Position numbers and translations under genes: made by a program. This document shows, one piece after another, positions 1 to 9,995 of a DNA stretch of 64,000 bases (position 1 is its first letter; every line of letters begins with the position of its first letter). Under the pieces are notes generated by a model, which worked only from the letters and a program-made list of their open reading frames with translations, did not search any database and was not told where the DNA came from. Source of the stretch: Hypericum androsaemum (Eukaryota; Streptophyta; Magnoliopsida; Malpighiales; Hypericaceae); the NCBI GenBank assembly GCA_963995505.1, contig OZ023192.1, forward strand, positions 8,539,001 to 8,603,000. The letters run 5' to 3'.

Positions 1-1
1 T

Positions 2-3000
2 GTGCGAAGGGGAGGCCGAGGATTACGAGGACGAGGTAGAGGAGTAGGAGGCCGAGGTAACCTTGGACCTGTTCCGCGTAGAGAAGTTTTGAGGGAGGAG
101 GATCGAAGGGAGGACTATTATCGAAGGGTGGATCGACCTTTTAAGATGAATATAGAAAAGTTTTATGGAGATGCCGATGTGGAGGGATTCTTGAACTGGC
201 TTGACAAGGTCGAGAAGTACTTTGATTGTATGGACTTGACGGATGATCAAAAGGTCAATTACGTGGCCTTCAAGCTAGAATCAGGAGCTGCCGTTTGGTG
301 GAGAAAAGAACAAGAATCACGGCGAAAGAGGGGAGAAAGAGCCATCCATGATTGGCCTACTATGGAGCAAGCTCTCCGAGAGAGATTCTTACCTATTGAC
401 TACCATCAGACCCTTTATTCTCAATTCTTGACGTGCACTCAAGGAGGGAAGAGTGTAGAGGAGTATACATCCGAGTTCATGAGGCTGGCTGCGAGGAATA
501 ACGTGGAAGAGAACGAGGATCAAATGATTGCTCGTTACGTTGAAGGTCTCAATTTTGAAGTGAAGAGTCGGATGGAGTTTGACACTTTTCTGTTTTTTAA
601 TGATGCTTGTTCGAAAGCGAGGAAGATAGGATCGGCCTTGAAGAAGAAGAGACCTGTCTTGACTCGCTTTAACACTCCCGGACAAACATCAAGAGGAGGA
701 GTTGAGAGAAGAGATACGCAAGCAACTGACACTAGACCTTCTCCGACGAAGACCGTACCAGAAGTTGCCTCATCTAAAGGCAAGGCACCCGTAACAACTT
801 CAGGCATACGTTGTTTCAAATGTAACGAGTATGGTCACAAGTCTAGTGACTGTCCCAAGTGCAAGTTTGCACAGTTGTGCGAAGTAGGTGAAGAAGAAGA
901 GTCTGCGGGTGCGTATCTTTGCGCTCCTGTTGAAGAAAGTGGGGATGAGGAACATGAGGATTCCGAAGAGGAGGAGGAGTATTGCGGGGTGTTAAGGAGG
1001 CTTGTGATGACCGCGGCAAAGAAAGTTGATTCGCAAAGGAATAATCTTTTTCGCACCAAATGCTACGTTGGGAAGGAGGTGTGTGATGTGATCATAGATG
1101 GAGGAAGTCAGGAAAGCTTTGTGAGTCTGGCTACGGTGGAGAAGCTTGGACTTAAAACCACACCGCACCCTTCTCCTTACGCAATTGGATGGATCCGTAC
1201 AGGAGGCGGCATCAAGGTGACTTCGAAATGCTCCATTCCCATTTCAATTGGCAAATACTCGGATCGAGTAGAGTGTGACGTGCTGGAAATGGATGCGTGT
1301 AACATCCTATTAGGAAGACCTTGGGAGTACGATAATAAGATCATTCACAAAGGGGAGGAGAACACGTATGAAGTAAGGAAGGGCGGAGAACGGTTTACTT
1401 TGCTTCCAAGCAAACCGAAGCACGTGAAGCCCCAATGTAACAGTGCCATGCAACTCGTTACTATGATTACTTCGGAGAAGACCATGAAGAAACTTATTGA
1501 AGAAATGGGAGGATGTCATGTTATGGTGATCAAGGATGGAGGTGCGGACGCGGAAATACGAAAGGAAGAGCTTCCACAACCTGTGATTGAAATTTTACAA
1601 GACTTTCCTGAAGTGGTTGAGGAAGATTTGCCAAGGGGGTTACCTCCTCTTCGCAATATTCAACATAGGATCGATCTGATCCCGGGATCCACACTTCCAA
1701 ACTTGCCACATTATCGCCTCAGTCCTATGGAGAATCAGATTCTAAGAGACCAAGTCCAAGAGCTTCTGAACAAGGGCTTTATCCGAGAGAGTTTAAGCCC
1801 TTGTGGCGTACCTGCCTTGTTGGTGCCGAAGAAAGATGGCACATGGCGTATGTGCGTGGATAGTAGAGCCATCAACAAGATCACTATAGGCTATAGGTTT
1901 CCAATACCACGTCTGAATGACATGTTGGATAATCTAAGTGGTTCTAAGATCTTCTCCAAGGTGGATCTACGGAGTGGCTATCATCAGATAAGGATTCGAC
2001 CGGGTGATGAGTGGAAGACCGCGTTTAAAACGCGAGATGGCTTATACGAGTGGCTTGTCATGCCATTCGGACTCTCAAATGCCCCGAGCACTTTCATGAG
2101 ACTAATGCACCAAGTATTGAAGCCGTTCCTAGACAAGTTTGTGGTCGTCTATTTCGACGACATATTGGTGTATAGCAAGTCCGAGTCAGATCATGTCGAG
2201 CACTTAAAGGACGTCTTCCAGGCTTTGAAAGAAAATGAGCTCGTTGCCAATCTGAAGAAGTGCGTGTTTTGGCAGAAAAACTTGCTCTTTCTTGGGTTCA
2301 TTATTGGCGCGGATGGCATTCAAGTAGATCAAAGTAAGGTTGAAGTGATTCAGAATTGGCCAACCCCGCAAAACGTGTCTCAAGTCAGGAGCTTCCTCGG
2401 CCTTGCATCATTTTATAGGCGTTTCATCAAGGGGTTCAGTGAGATTGCTTCTCCCTTGACTTCATTGACAAAGAAGGTAGTTGTATTTGAATGGAGCAAA
2501 GAAGTTGATCACGCCTTCAGGGAGTTGAAGGCGAAATTGAGTTCCACTACAGTACTAGCATTGCCAGACTTTGAGAAGGTTTTTGAAGTTCATGTGGACG
2601 CTTCCGGAGCAGGAATTGGAGGTGTGCTGTCTCAGGAAAAACATCCTATAGCCTACTTCAGTGAGAAGTTGAGCACACACCGCCAGACTTGGACAACATA
2701 TGAAAAGGAATTTTATGCTCTTTTCCGTGCTCTGAAGACGTGGGAGCATTACCTTATTGGAAAAGAGTTCGTGCTTTACTCGGATCATCGTGCCTTAAAG
2801 TATTTACATGACCAGTCCAAGTTCACAAGTCAGATGCACGCGAGGTGGACCACTTACCTTCAAAAATTTCCATTCAAAATCATGCACAAAAGTGGTGCAC
2901 ACAATGTGGTGGCCGACGCACTGAGTAGAAGAGTAGCGTTGCTAACTGAATGGCGTGGAAGAGTCACTTCATTTGATGAGCTCCGAGAGTTATATGACGA

Positions 3001-4243
3001 GGACGCGGACTTCGGGAGCATTTGGAGCAGGTGCAAGAATGGAAAGGGAGAAGGAGAATTCTACGTGCATGATGGTTTCCTTATGCGAGGTAATCAATTA
3101 TGTATTCCACGAACTTCACTTCGTGAGCATTTGCTATGGGAATTGCATGGTGGTGGACTTGCGGGACATTTAGGCCGTGATAAAACTCTCGCTGCTGTAG
3201 TTGAACGATTTTATTGGCCTAACATGACAAAAGAAGTGGCCAGATTAGTGAAGCATTGTCGGGTATGTCAAGCAACTAAGGGCGGAGTGCACAACACGGG
3301 ATTGTATTTGCCTTTGCCCATTCCGCAAGCAATTTGGGAAGATTTGAGCATGGACTTCATTTTAGGATTACCACGAACTCCACGGGGTGCGGACTCCATC
3401 TTTGTTGTTGTTGATAGGCTGAGCAAGATGGCACACTTCATACCTTGCAAGAAGACGTCGGATGCTCGTGCCATTGCTCGCTTGTTCTTCAAGGAAGTAG
3501 TGAAGTTGCATGGTGTCCCCAAGAGTATAACTTCGGATAGAGATGTGAAGTTTCTTGCCACATTTTGGAAAACCTTGTGGATTATATTTGATGCAACTCT
3601 TCAATATAGTTCAACCGCACACCCTCAAACTGACGGGCAAACTGAGGCAACCAATAGAACTCTTGGGAGTCTACTTCGGAGTCTTTGTCATGACAAAAAG
3701 AGGCAATGGGATCTTGCCTTGCCTATTGCTGAATTCGCCTACAATGGCGCGGTGCACAGGTCCACGGGTCACTCGCCTTTTTCCTTGGTGTATACAAAAG
3801 TGCCTAATTTGCTTGTTGATGTAGCTGAATTACCAAGGCCGAAGAAAGCTAATTCTTCCGCATTAGAATTCGCCGAGCATGCGCAAGGAGTCCTTGAAGC
3901 CGTGAGAAGCAGGCTGAATTCAACTTATGAGAAGGAAAAGAAGCGCGTTGATGAACATCGAAGGATGCAAATCTTCCAACCAGGCGAGCTCGTGATGGTG
4001 CATTTCCGAAAGGAAAGGATGCCAGCTCACATGGGAGGCAAATTGCAGGCTAGGAAGTTCGGTCCTTTTAAGGTGCTAAGGAGAATCAATGACAATGCAT
4101 ACAAGATCGATCTACCCGACGAATATGGCGTCTACAACACCTTCAATGTGGCTGACTTAACCCCTTATTTCGATGCTTTTCCTATGCCGTCCAAGTTAGC
4201 TTCTCGCGACGAGAAGCATTCCAAGGAGGGGCGGATGACGTAG
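2..4243 (+). CDS. Gag-pol polyprotein of element A (5' partial)
   Basis: The frame is open to the window edge, so the first codon (GTG) is internal, not a start. Residues 1-25 are Arg/Gly-rich. Gag capsid-like region is about 45-205 and carries FLNWLDKVEKYFD and AVWWRKEQ. A CCHC zinc knuckle starts at Cys271 (CFKCNEYGHKSSDC). The retroviral-type protease motif DGGS is at about 366. The RT catalytic box YFDD is at 717-720. RNase H starts near Asp866 and ends in DALSRR near 975. Integrase has an HHCC zinc region (about 1045-1095) and catalytic D1118, D1179 and E1215, with 35 residues between the last two. A GPF motif lies near 1354. The protein ends KEGRMT, with the stop inside the LTR. No internal stop is seen over 1413 codons, so the copy may be functional. 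It would make the proteins for its own reverse transcription and integration. Confidence 0.95.
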   Translation: MRRGGRGLRGRGRGVGGRGNLGPVPRREVLREEDRREDYYRRVDRPFKMNIEKFYGDADVEGFLNWLDKVEKYFDCMDLTDDQKVNYVAFKLESGAAVWWRKEQESRRKRGERAIHDWPTMEQALRERFLPIDYHQTLYSQFLTCTQGGKSVEEYTSEFMRLAARNNVEENEDQMIARYVEGLNFEVKSRMEFDTFLFFNDACSKARKIGSALKKKRPVLTRFNTPGQTSRGGVERRDTQATDTRPSPTKTVPEVASSKGKAPVTTSGIRCFKCNEYGHKSSDCPKCKFAQLCEVGEEEESAGAYLCAPVEESGDEEHEDSEEEEEYCGVLRRLVMTAAKKVDSQRNNLFRTKCYVGKEVCDVIIDGGSQESFVSLATVEKLGLKTTPHPSPYAIGWIRTGGGIKVTSKCSIPISIGKYSDRVECDVLEMDACNILLGRPWEYDNKIIHKGEENTYEVRKGGERFTLLPSKPKHVKPQCNSAMQLVTMITSEKTMKKLIEEMGGCHVMVIKDGGADAEIRKEELPQPVIEILQDFPEVVEEDLPRGLPPLRNIQHRIDLIPGSTLPNLPHYRLSPMENQILRDQVQELLNKGFIRESLSPCGVPALLVPKKDGTWRMCVDSRAINKITIGYRFPIPRLNDMLDNLSGSKIFSKVDLRSGYHQIRIRPGDEWKTAFKTRDGLYEWLVMPFGLSNAPSTFMRLMHQVLKPFLDKFVVVYFDDILVYSKSESDHVEHLKDVFQALKENELVANLKKCVFWQKNLLFLGFIIGADGIQVDQSKVEVIQNWPTPQNVSQVRSFLGLASFYRRFIKGFSEIASPLTSLTKKVVVFEWSKEVDHAFRELKAKLSSTTVLALPDFEKVFEVHVDASGAGIGGVLSQEKHPIAYFSEKLSTHRQTWTTYEKEFYALFRALKTWEHYLIGKEFVLYSDHRALKYLHDQSKFTSQMHARWTTYLQKFPFKIMHKSGAHNVVADALSRRVALLTEWRGRVTSFDELRELYDEDADFGSIWSRCKNGKGEGEFYVHDGFLMRGNQLCIPRTSLREHLLWELHGGGLAGHLGRDKTLAAVVERFYWPNMTKEVARLVKHCRVCQATKGGVHNTGLYLPLPIPQAIWEDLSMDFILGLPRTPRGADSIFVVVDRLSKMAHFIPCKKTSDARAIARLFFKEVVKLHGVPKSITSDRDVKFLATFWKTLWIIFDATLQYSSTAHPQTDGQTEATNRTLGSLLRSLCHDKKRQWDLALPIAEFAYNGAVHRSTGHSPFSLVYTKVPNLLVDVAELPRPKKANSSALEFAEHAQGVLEAVRSRLNSTYEKEKKRVDEHRRMQIFQPGELVMVHFRKERMPAHMGGKLQARKFGPFKVLRRINDNAYKIDLPDEYGVYNTFNVADLTPYFDAFPMPSKLASRDEKHSKEGRMT

Positions 4244-4747
4244 GAACGTCGTACTATTGCCAACTTTCATGCCTGGTCCGACCGTTTGCACGTGATCATT
4301 TCCGCTATTTGGTCTATTCCCTTTTCTTTATTTCCGTGTAATAAATTGTCATGATGTGGGAGGGTTAGTTTTCGGACGTTGGAAGCTTATAAGGCAACGA
4401 ATTAACTTGCCTTTAATCTTGCCATTAGGAGCGAAGGTTAAAGCTGGACGGCTGGAATAATTGTGGCCTTTTCACACCTTCCTTATATTGTACCTTCCAT
4501 TCCAGAAATAAAGGACGGAAAACAGGAAAGATTAATCCCAGAGAGAGGAGAGAATCAAGCGAAATAACTTCACAAGGGTGCGTCCCTGATTTGGTTACGA
4601 ACGCCCCAGCTGGCCGTTCCGCTTGCGGAACCCCTCGTGCTTGATCGACGGTAGTTGTCGTGATTCACGAGTTCTTATCTATCCTTACTCACGAAATCGA
4701 GCGAGTTTGTAGAGCGACCTTGATTGACACGCGTTCTAGCTGCGTCA
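4236..4747 (+). repeat. 3' LTR of element A (512 bp)
   Basis: It starts TGACGTAGGAACG directly after the polypurine tract AAGGAGGGGCGGA and ends GCTGCGTCA. A polyadenylation-type AATAAA is at 4507-4512. The partner 5' LTR is outside the window, so the right edge is set by the CA terminus and by the AG plus primer-binding-site-like sequence that follows, at the 2-nt spacing seen in the other elements. Confidence 0.8.
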
Positions 4748-4777
4748 AGTGGTATCAACGTATGCTCTGATACCACC
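4748..4777. other. Head-to-head junction of two primer-binding sites
   Basis: After the A LTR comes AG then TGGTATCA (4750-4757), then a few unexplained bases (ACGTAT, 4758-4763), then GCTCTGATACCA (4764-4775) and CC before the first B LTR. GCTCTGATACCA is the minus-strand primer-binding site TGGTATCAGAGC of array B, at its usual 2-nt distance from the LTR. Both LTRs are therefore followed by the start of an internal domain and joined in opposite orientation. Neither shows normal flanking DNA here. The assignment of the left half as A's own primer-binding site is inference, since A's 5' end is not in the window. Confidence 0.75.
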
Positions 4778-5541
4778 TGGCGTAGCACGCGGAAGCGTAA
4801 AGAACAGATTGTATAAAACGAACAAATGTAACCGGATAATCAACAACCACCAACTTCCGTAGAGTGATTGAGGTTTGTTGGATTCCAATTCCAACGGCAC
4901 CTGGGCAGCAAACAAACAATTCGGAGTCCACCGAATAAAACCAACGGGAATCCACCCGAAGAACAATGGGAATCCACCCAAAGATAATTTGGCTAAAGCC
5001 TACAATTCTTTCTGAATTATATTTCTTCAAATCTCTCAAAATCTCTATTTCTATTACATATCACGTCCCTTTTAAAGGCATAAATTCAGGCGTGATTTAA
5101 GCCTTACTAGGCTGTTACAAACGTCCCTTTCACCTACTTAAATCCATAATTGGATACCACTTAATGCTCCCCTTATTCAGCTTCCTACGTAATGCAAATT
5201 TAAACAGCAACTAATGCACTTATTACATCTAATGGCAAACATTAAAGGCTGAATGATTCAGCTACTAAACGGAAAGAACATGAACGAAATAAGACCAACT
5301 TAAAGTGGCTTATTTAATACAAACGGAAATTAATTTGATCTTGACTCATGCATGCATACGTAACTCAAATCATGCGCATGTTGTTTACTCCTTCTCTTTC
5401 ATACGTCCCTTCATCAAATAGATCAGAATCTTCACAAAAATTGAACCACATGCTTGCACGTAAATTGGAACATCATCTTGCATACGTTTAGACCAGGCTC
5501 TTTTCATGCATTCGCCATGCACTCGATAACGTCCTACGTCA
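4778..5541 (-). repeat. B array LTR 1 (leftmost, 764 bp)
   Basis: On the minus strand it starts TGACGTAGGACG and ends TGCTACGCCA. It differs from LTR 2 by at least two substitutions (near 5087 and 5131) and is the most divergent of the five. A TATA-like TTTAAAAGG (minus strand) lies near 5072-5080. It is followed on the minus strand by GG and a primer-binding site instead of target DNA, so the array is truncated here. Confidence 0.9.
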
Positions 5542-6523
5542 TCCTCCCCTCCTTAAGAAAACAACTCGTCCCGAGTTGATAATTGTAAGGCTTCCATGGG
5601 ATATCACGCACACATCCTTTATAGAACATCACCAAGAAACCAGCAGAAACACTCAAATTGCGTGGTTGCACTTGGTTCCTTCCCTTCCAGCAAAACAAGT
5701 ACTTTGAACTCAACATAAGGAAACAAACCATGATAAACACGTACTCTCTAGCCCTCCTTTCAGCGAACTTCAGATTGTTCCAAATCATAACCCAAGCAGA
5801 ACTAGGAATGTACTCAAAGTGTTCAACTCCAAGGAAATCGATATGCACCACTTCAGATTCATAAAACACTTCACCTTCACATAATCCATCTTCCATAGGC
5901 TCCTCAATAGTTAAAAAAAACGAATCTGAATTCTGCCATAAACCCGATGACTCATCAAATAAATCTTTCAAGTAGAGCAACGTTAAATCACTTTCATTCA
6001 GTTGCTCGACATCAAATAAATCCGTGGAGAAGTGATCAAACTCGACCAAAATCAAATTCTCACCCACAATCTGATTTTTAATCTCCGAATCAGCAATTTC
6101 AGATTTTGCATCAACAACTCCAGCCTTCAATGTCACGACTTCTTCAATCGGAGGAGTGACAACAGGTTGATCATCACGATCAGAATAAGAATCCCAAAAG
6201 TGATCCCATTTTTCTCCAGCCAAATCAAGCACTTCGTTAGCTTGCTTAGGAAACAATTCAGCAATCAATAGATCTCTCATTCCGATCCAACAAGAAATGC
6301 TCTTTTTACCTCGACGCTGTCTCCGAGCTTGCAATTCATCCCACCATAAGAACAGATCAAATTGCAATCGATTTGTAGCAAATTGCAATCGAGCAAATTC
6401 AGAAAACTTCTCATTGTCAAAATATAATCCAATCTTCACAAGCCAATTGATGAATTCACCTTTCTGAATCTTTCTATCAAGAGTAGCAATATCACACGCT
6501 GTTGGAAAAATTAGTTTATCCAT
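5534..6523 (-). CDS. Gag-like protein of B unit 1 (329 aa)
   Basis: Single ORF between two LTRs. Residues about 22-92 align by eye with the gag N-terminal region of element A: FINWLVKIGLYFD matches FLNWLDKVEKYFD, then a WW pair, an Arg-rich stretch (RRQRRGKK), and W-x2-M followed by LFP. This is the pattern of retrotransposon gag capsid domains. There is no CCHC knuckle, protease, RT or integrase. Residues about 130-230 are acidic, and a hydrophobic stretch (YVFIMVCFLMLSS) lies near 263-275. The end, KEGRMT, runs through the polypurine tract into the LTR exactly as in element A. The likely role is particle assembly or packaging of its own RNA, with enzymes supplied in trans. All four copies in the array have the same predicted protein. 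Start chosen as the first Met of the frame. Confidence 0.8.
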   Translation of the reverse strand: MDKLIFPTACDIATLDRKIQKGEFINWLVKIGLYFDNEKFSEFARLQFATNRLQFDLFLWWDELQARRQRRGKKSISCWIGMRDLLIAELFPKQANEVLDLAGEKWDHFWDSYSDRDDQPVVTPPIEEVVTLKAGVVDAKSEIADSEIKNQIVGENLILVEFDHFSTDLFDVEQLNESDLTLLYLKDLFDESSGLWQNSDSFFLTIEEPMEDGLCEGEVFYESEVVHIDFLGVEHFEYIPSSAWVMIWNNLKFAERRAREYVFIMVCFLMLSSKYLFCWKGRNQVQPRNLSVSAGFLVMFYKGCVRDIPWKPYNYQLGTSCFLKEGRMT

Positions 6524-7008
6524 CTTGCAATAAACGTGCTCTTCACATCATTTCCGGTCATAAAATGACGAATCTGAGCTCTTGAAAATAAATAGATCAG
6601 ATTGCAAGTTTTCTCCAAGTTCCAGAACCCGTGAGCAAAAACCAAAGCATTGATTATCTTTTCCCAAACGGCCAGAACACAAACGGGAATTTCAAGCTCA
6701 TGATTGCCTTCAATAGAGCCTTGAAATCTGCCCCTTTATAAGCTTGCTATTATAATAATAAAGTCACGAATTTGAACCCACCAAAACTCTTGAAGTGTAC
6801 GTATCAGAATTCCAGAATTTCAATAAGACTCCCAGATTTCAAAATCGCAAAGAGAAATCAAACGGACTCCCAGATTTCAAAGTTCCAGAATTCCAGAATT
6901 CCAAAAAGGCTAAGATCAGTTTGAAAAAATATACCTCCAAAATTTCAGATTCAAACCCGAACTCTCAATATAGAAATTGAGTGGATCTCACGAGGCTCTG
7001 ATACCACC
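6524..7008 (-). other. Leader and primer-binding site of B unit 1
   Basis: Untranslated leader between ORF and LTR 2. The primer-binding site TGGTATCAGAGC (minus) is at 6995-7006. The leader holds short AT-rich repeats around CCAGAATT and CCCAGATTTCAAA (about 6805-6905). This unit has one extra 8-bp copy (CAGAATTC-type) that units 2-4 lack, which explains its 2231-bp length. No further gene is seen. Confidence 0.8.
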
Positions 7009-7772
7009 TGGCGTAGCACGCGGAAGCGTAAAGAACAGATTGTATAAAACGAACAAATGTAACCGGATAATCAACAACCACCAACTTCCGTAGAGTGATT
7101 GAGGTTTGTTGGATTCCAATTCCAACGGCACCTGGGCAGCAAACAAACAATTCGGAGTCCACCGAATAAAACCAACGGGAATCCACCCGAAGAACAATGG
7201 GAATCCACCCAAAGATAATTTGGCTAAAGCCTACAATTCTTTCTGAATTATATTTCTTCAAATCTCTCAAAATCTCTATTTCTATTACATATCACGTCCC
7301 TTTTAAAGGCATAAGTTCAGGCGTGATTTAAGCCTTACTAGGCTGTTACAAACGTCCCTTCCACCTACTTAAATCCATAATTGGATACCACTTAATGCTC
7401 CCCTTATTCAGCTTCCTACGTAATGCAAATTTAAACAGCAACTAATGCACTTATTACATCTAATGGCAAACATTAAAGGCTGAATGATTCAGCTACTAAA
7501 CGGAAAGAACATGAACGAAATAAGACCAACTTAAAGTGGCTTATTTAATACAAACGGAAATTAATTTGATCTTGACTCATGCATGCATACGTAACTCAAA
7601 TCATGCGCATGTTGTTTACTCCTTCTCTTTCATACGTCCCTTCATCAAATAGATCAGAATCTTCACAAAAATTGAACCACATGCTTGCACGTAAATTGGA
7701 ACATCATCTTGCATACGTTTAGACCAGGCTCTTTTCATGCATTCGCCATGCACTCGATAACGTCCTACGTCA
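7009..7772 (-). repeat. B array LTR 2 (764 bp)
   Basis: Same termini as LTR 1. It serves at once as 5' LTR of unit 1 and 3' LTR of unit 2. Nearly identical to LTRs 3-5 by line-by-line reading. Confidence 0.92.
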
Positions 7773-8754
7773 TCCTCCCCTCCTTAAGAAAACAACTCGT
7801 CCCGAGTTGATAATTGTAAGGCTTCCATGGGATATCACGCACACATCCTTTATAGAACATCACCAAGAAACCAGCAGAAACACTCAAATTGCGTGGTTGC
7901 ACTTGGTTCCTTCCCTTCCAGCAAAACAAGTACTTTGAACTCAACATAAGGAAACAAACCATGATAAACACGTACTCTCTAGCCCTCCTTTCAGCGAACT
8001 TCAGATTGTTCCAAATCATAACCCAAGCAGAACTAGGAATGTACTCAAAGTGTTCAACTCCAAGGAAATCGATATGCACCACTTCAGATTCATAAAACAC
8101 TTCACCTTCACATAATCCATCTTCCATAGGCTCCTCAATAGTTAAAAAAAACGAATCTGAATTCTGCCATAAACCCGATGACTCATCAAATAAATCTTTC
8201 AAGTAGAGCAACGTTAAATCACTTTCATTCAGTTGCTCGACATCAAATAAATCCGTGGAGAAGTGATCAAACTCGACCAAAATCAAATTCTCACCCACAA
8301 TCTGATTTTTAATCTCCGAATCAGCAATTTCAGATTTTGCATCAACAACTCCAGCCTTCAATGTCACGACTTCTTCAATCGGAGGAGTGACAACAGGTTG
8401 ATCATCACGATCAGAATAAGAATCCCAAAAGTGATCCCATTTTTCTCCAGCCAAATCAAGCACTTCGTTAGCTTGCTTAGGAAACAATTCAGCAATCAAT
8501 AGATCTCTCATTCCGATCCAACAAGAAATGCTCTTTTTACCTCGACGCTGTCTCCGAGCTTGCAATTCATCCCACCATAAGAACAGATCAAATTGCAATC
8601 GATTTGTAGCAAATTGCAATCGAGCAAATTCAGAAAACTTCTCATTGTCAAAATATAATCCAATCTTCACAAGCCAATTGATGAATTCACCTTTCTGAAT
8701 CTTTCTATCAAGAGTAGCAATATCACACGCTGTTGGAAAAATTAGTTTATCCAT
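7765..8754 (-). CDS. Gag-like protein of B unit 2 (329 aa)
   Basis: The predicted protein is identical to that of unit 1: capsid-like gag region at about residues 22-92, acidic middle part, hydrophobic stretch near 263-275, and KEGRMT end overlapping the LTR. There is no pol sequence between its LTRs. Identity at protein level with three neighbours indicates very recent copying or ongoing homogenisation, so selection on this copy alone cannot be inferred. Confidence 0.8.
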   Translation of the reverse strand: MDKLIFPTACDIATLDRKIQKGEFINWLVKIGLYFDNEKFSEFARLQFATNRLQFDLFLWWDELQARRQRRGKKSISCWIGMRDLLIAELFPKQANEVLDLAGEKWDHFWDSYSDRDDQPVVTPPIEEVVTLKAGVVDAKSEIADSEIKNQIVGENLILVEFDHFSTDLFDVEQLNESDLTLLYLKDLFDESSGLWQNSDSFFLTIEEPMEDGLCEGEVFYESEVVHIDFLGVEHFEYIPSSAWVMIWNNLKFAERRAREYVFIMVCFLMLSSKYLFCWKGRNQVQPRNLSVSAGFLVMFYKGCVRDIPWKPYNYQLGTSCFLKEGRMT

Positions 8755-9231
8755 CTTGCAATAAACGTGCTCTTCACATCATTTCCGGCCATAAAATGAC
8801 GAATCTGAGCTCTTGAAAATAAATAGATCAGATTGCAAGTTTTCTCCAAGTTCCAGAACCCGTGAGCAAAAACCAAAGCATTGATTATCTTTTCCCAAAC
8901 GGCCAGAACACAAACGGGAATTTCAAGCTCATGATTGCCTTCAATAGAGCCTTGAAATCTGCCCCTTTATAAGCTTGCTATTATAATAATAAAGTCACGA
9001 ATTTGAACCCACCAAAACTCTTGAAGTGTACGTATCAGAATTCCAGAATTTCAATAAGACTCCCAGATTTCAAAATCGCAAAGAGAAATCAAACGGACTC
9101 CCAGATTTCAAAGTTCCAGAATTCCAAAAAGGCTAAGATCAGTTTGAAAAAATATACCTCCAAAATTTCAGATTCAAACCCGAACTCTCAATATAGAAAT
9201 TGAGTGGATCTCACGAGGCTCTGATACCACC
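8755..9231 (-). other. Leader and primer-binding site of B unit 2
   Basis: Leader as in unit 1 but without the 8-bp duplication. Primer-binding site TGGTATCAGAGC on the minus strand at 9218-9229. A C replaces T at the FokI-like CCGGTC/CCGGCC difference near 8789 relative to unit 1. No gene seen. Confidence 0.8.
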
Positions 9232-9995
9232 TGGCGTAGCACGCGGAAGCGTAAAGAACAGATTGTATAAAACGAACAAATGTAACCGGATAATCAACAA
9301 CCACCAACTTCCGTAGAGTGATTGAGGTTTGTTGGATTCCAATTCCAACGGCACCTGGGCAGCAAACAAACAATTCGGAGTCCACCGAATAAAACCAACG
9401 GGAATCCACCCGAAGAACAATGGGAATCCACCCAAAGATAATTTGGCTAAAGCCTACAATTCTTTCTGAATTATATTTCTTCAAATCTCTCAAAATCTCT
9501 ATTTCTATTACATATCACGTCCCTTTTAAAGGCATAAGTTCAGGCGTGATTTAAGCCTTACTAGGCTGTTACAAACGTCCCTTCCACCTACTTAAATCCA
9601 TAATTGGATACCACTTAATGCTCCCCTTATTCAGCTTCCTACGTAATGCAAATTTAAACAGCAACTAATGCACTTATTACATCTAATGGCAAACATTAAA
9701 GGCTGAATGATTCAGCTACTAAACGGAAAGAACATGAACGAAATAAGACCAACTTAAAGTGGCTTATTTAATACAAACAGAAATTAATTTGATCTTGACT
9801 CATGCATGCATACGTAACTCAAATCATGCGCATGTTGTTTACTCCTTCTCTTTCATACGTCCCTTCATCAAATAGATCAGAATCTTCACAAAAATTGAAC
9901 CACATGCTTGCACGTAAATTGGAACATCATCTTGCATACGTTTAGACCAGGCTCTTTTCATGCATTCGCCATGCACTCGATAACGTCCTACGTCA
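9232..9995 (-). repeat. B array LTR 3 (764 bp)
   Basis: Same termini as the other B LTRs. One private substitution (A for G) is visible near 9779. Shared between units 2 and 3. Confidence 0.92.

Larger units (their letters stand above)
1..4747 (+). mobile_element. Element A: Ty3/gypsy LTR retrotransposon, 5' end outside window
   Basis: This is the 3' part of an autonomous LTR retrotransposon: an open gag-pol frame from the first bases, a polypurine tract at about 4223-4235 and one LTR at 4236-4747. The 5' LTR, primer-binding site and gag start lie upstream of the window. Gag shares the FKMNIEKFYGD block with elements C and D, so the three form one lineage. Pol order is protease, RT, RNase H, integrase, which defines Ty3/gypsy rather than Ty1/copia. 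No target duplication can be tested, because the base after the LTR is not ordinary flank but a primer-binding-site-like sequence joined to array B. Confidence 0.93.

Noticed and set aside
4748..4760. AGTGGTATCAACG at the A/B junction resembles a common cDNA template-switch adaptor, which might suggest library contamination.
   Set aside because: The match is only 13 bases and is mostly explained by the tRNA-iMet primer-binding site TGGTATCA two bases after an LTR. Adaptor sequence beyond it does not continue. Read-level checks would settle it.
4745..5039. Overlapping frames of 74-101 codons repeated in each B LTR on the minus strand, in two registers.
   Set aside because: They lie in the U5-side LTR sequence, overlap each other, and have no similarity I recognise. 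They repeat only because the LTR repeats.
5658..6271. Plus-strand frames of 68 and 79 codons repeated in each B unit.
   Set aside because: They are antisense shadows of the gag-like ORF.
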